Source: Bacteriovorax sp. BAL6_X
GTDB lineage: Bacteria; Bdellovibrionota; Bacteriovoracia; Bacteriovoracales; Bacteriovoracaceae
Length of the DNA stretch: 64,000 bases
Direction: 5' to 3'
Assembly (NCBI RefSeq): GCF_000443995.1
Contig: NZ_AUMC01000009.1
Span: forward strand, 124,001-188,000
Position 1 is the stretch's first letter. Every line of letters starts with the position of its first letter. The position numbers and the translations under genes are program-made. Positions 63,024-64,000 of this stretch are shown in pieces. The notes under the pieces were generated by a model. That model was not told where the DNA came from and ran no database searches. It saw only the letters and a program-made list of their open reading frames with translations.

Positions 63024-64000
63024 TTATAAAGCTAAAATATAACCAAATAGTACTAAAATAATCATTGCGATGTAGAACTGGATCTTTCCGTTTTGGATCG
63101 TTCTTAAGATAACGTTAAATAAACGTACACTTGCTCCAGTACCATCTACCATCATTGTGTCGACAAATAAGTTATCGAACCACGCTGAAACTCTCATTAC
63201 AAAACGTGTAACTGTTGCCCAACCATCAACTGCGTATCTGTCATAGAATCCCATGTCAAACTTAGCTAATAAGTTGTTAAATGGAAGAAGTCCCTTCTTG
63301 ATGAAACCACCAATATAAAGATCATCCATAAAGTATTTGTTTTGTAGTGTTCTATAGTAACGGTTAAATGTATTAACCCAGAACCCAGGATTCCATTTAC
63401 CCCATAGGTACATCATCATCGCGATAAATACACCAGAGAAAGCAATCACAATCGACATACCAGCACCAATATAGTGAACCTGGTGAATGTGGTGTGCTTC
63501 TTCTTCAGAAAGTCCGTAAGTCGAATCGTACTTAGAAGTTGTAAATGTACCTTTTTCACGTACATCAATTGATCCAAGTTGTTCACGCTTATAGTTTTCG
63601 AACTGACCCTTCTTAGGCTTTTGAATTAAAGTCTGGAACCACTCATACTTACCATTTGCCTTGTCTGCAACTTTAACAAAACCTTGTCCTGTTAGAGAAC
63701 CAGAGAACCAAACACCTAGAGTAAATACAGCTAGAATGAGTAGAGGTACGTTTCTGTTCCAAGTAAGCTTTTCTTCATGACAGTGATCGTAAACTTCCTT
63801 ATCTCTAGGCTTCCCGTGGAAAGCAAGGAACATCATACGACACATGTAGAAAGCTGTTAGTAGAGCACCCATGAAACCAAGAACTGCCGGAGCAACCATT
63901 ACTGGTGAGTGAAGTGCTTCAATTAATGCATCTCCTAGGATTCTATCTTTCGAAACGAAACCAGAGAAGAACGGGATTCCTGCGATTGCAAGAGTACAAC
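63024..64000 (-). CDS. nuoL: NADH-quinone oxidoreductase subunit L, 5' end outside window
   Basis: C-terminal ~325 residues. The frame is open to the window end with GIPFFSGFVSKDRIL, the conserved block of NuoL, upstream of an internal ATG at 63899. The later part has the NuoL lateral helix region and a final membrane segment. With nuoM and nuoN it forms the normal end of the nuo operon. Confidence 0.95.
   Translation of the reverse strand, partial: CTLAIAGIPFFSGFVSKDRILGDALIEALHSPVMVAPAVLGFMGALLTAFYMCRMMFLAFHGKPRDKEVYDHCHEEKLTWNRNVPLLILAVFTLGVWFSGSLTGQGFVKVADKANGKYEWFQTLIQKPKKGQFENYKREQLGSIDVREKGTFTTSKYDSTYGLSEEEAHHIHQVHYIGAGMSIVIAFSGVFIAMMMYLWGKWNPGFWVNTFNRYYRTLQNKYFMDDLYIGGFIKKGLLPFNNLLAKFDMGFYDRYAVDGWATVTRFVMRVSAWFDNLFVDTMMVDGTGASVRLFNVILRTIQNGKIQFYIAMIILVLFGYILAL

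Noticed and set aside
1-64000. CRISPR arrays, insertion sequences, prophage or plasmid functions
   Set aside because: No regular repeat-spacer pattern, transposase, integrase or phage structural gene was seen on either strand.

Overview
The window looks like a chromosome segment of a low-GC Gram-negative bacterium of the Bdellovibrio-and-like-organisms group; a Bacteriovorax/Halobacteriovorax-type predator is my best guess. The evidence is indirect: tandem polar-type flagellins, an MglA GTPase with a roadblock partner, a Gram-negative envelope (heptose and lipid A genes, OMPLA, lipoproteins), RNase J, meso-DAP-type MurE, and strongly A/T-biased coding. I see no insertion sequence, prophage, CRISPR array or integrase.

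Layout. 1-5.4 kb (+): partial and small ORFs, a GT9 glycosyltransferase with a helical extension, an unknown protein, a histidine kinase/response regulator pair and NAD kinase. 5.4-9.5 kb (-): LpxH-like phosphatase, YcgR-like PilZ protein and two flagellin genes. Between the flagellins is a likely small RNA on the opposite strand. 9.3-13.9 kb (-): solute-binding protein, prmA, rsmE, RDD protein, rfaE2, small ORF. 14-17.2 kb (+): udk, RNase J, two unknowns. 17.3-33.4 kb (-): a division and cell-wall (dcw) cluster running rsmH-ftsL-ftsI-murE-murF-mraY-murD, a terminator, then a secreted orphan-ftsW-murC-murB-ftsQ-like-ftsA-ftsZ. No mraZ, murG or ddl is present, and MurD and FtsI carry unusual active-site residues. 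33.5-45.7 kb: a hydrolase (+), then (-) mglA/roadblock, recR, ybaB, dnaX, SRP RNA, tadA, a PilZ membrane protein, an LpoB/LPP20 lipoprotein cluster, tcdA and tRNA-Arg(ACG). 45.9-49.7 kb (+): pldA, a MipA-like barrel and an MCP-hemerythrin fusion. 49.7-55 kb (-): lipoprotein hydrolase, small barrel, two tRNA-Ser genes and a large GYF/TPR membrane protein. 55-64 kb (-): nuoL (partial), nuoM, nuoN, then seven overlapping all-membrane genes.

The seven membrane genes are the most interesting feature. Their order, transmembrane counts and a few residue patterns match NuoA-H-J-K-L-M-N, the complete membrane set of complex I in canonical order. All are shortened and highly diverged, and no peripheral-arm gene lies between them. 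They follow genuine nuoN with a 1-nt gap. I infer a second, degenerate or repurposed complex I membrane arm; this rests on reading by eye and needs profile or structure comparison.

Most genes form tightly packed operons with 1-20 nt overlaps. Regulation is visible mainly as Shine-Dalgarno sites, rho-independent terminators, sigma70-type promoters before the stable RNAs, a shared element upstream of both flagellin genes and GGA-rich flagellin leaders suggestive of CsrA control.
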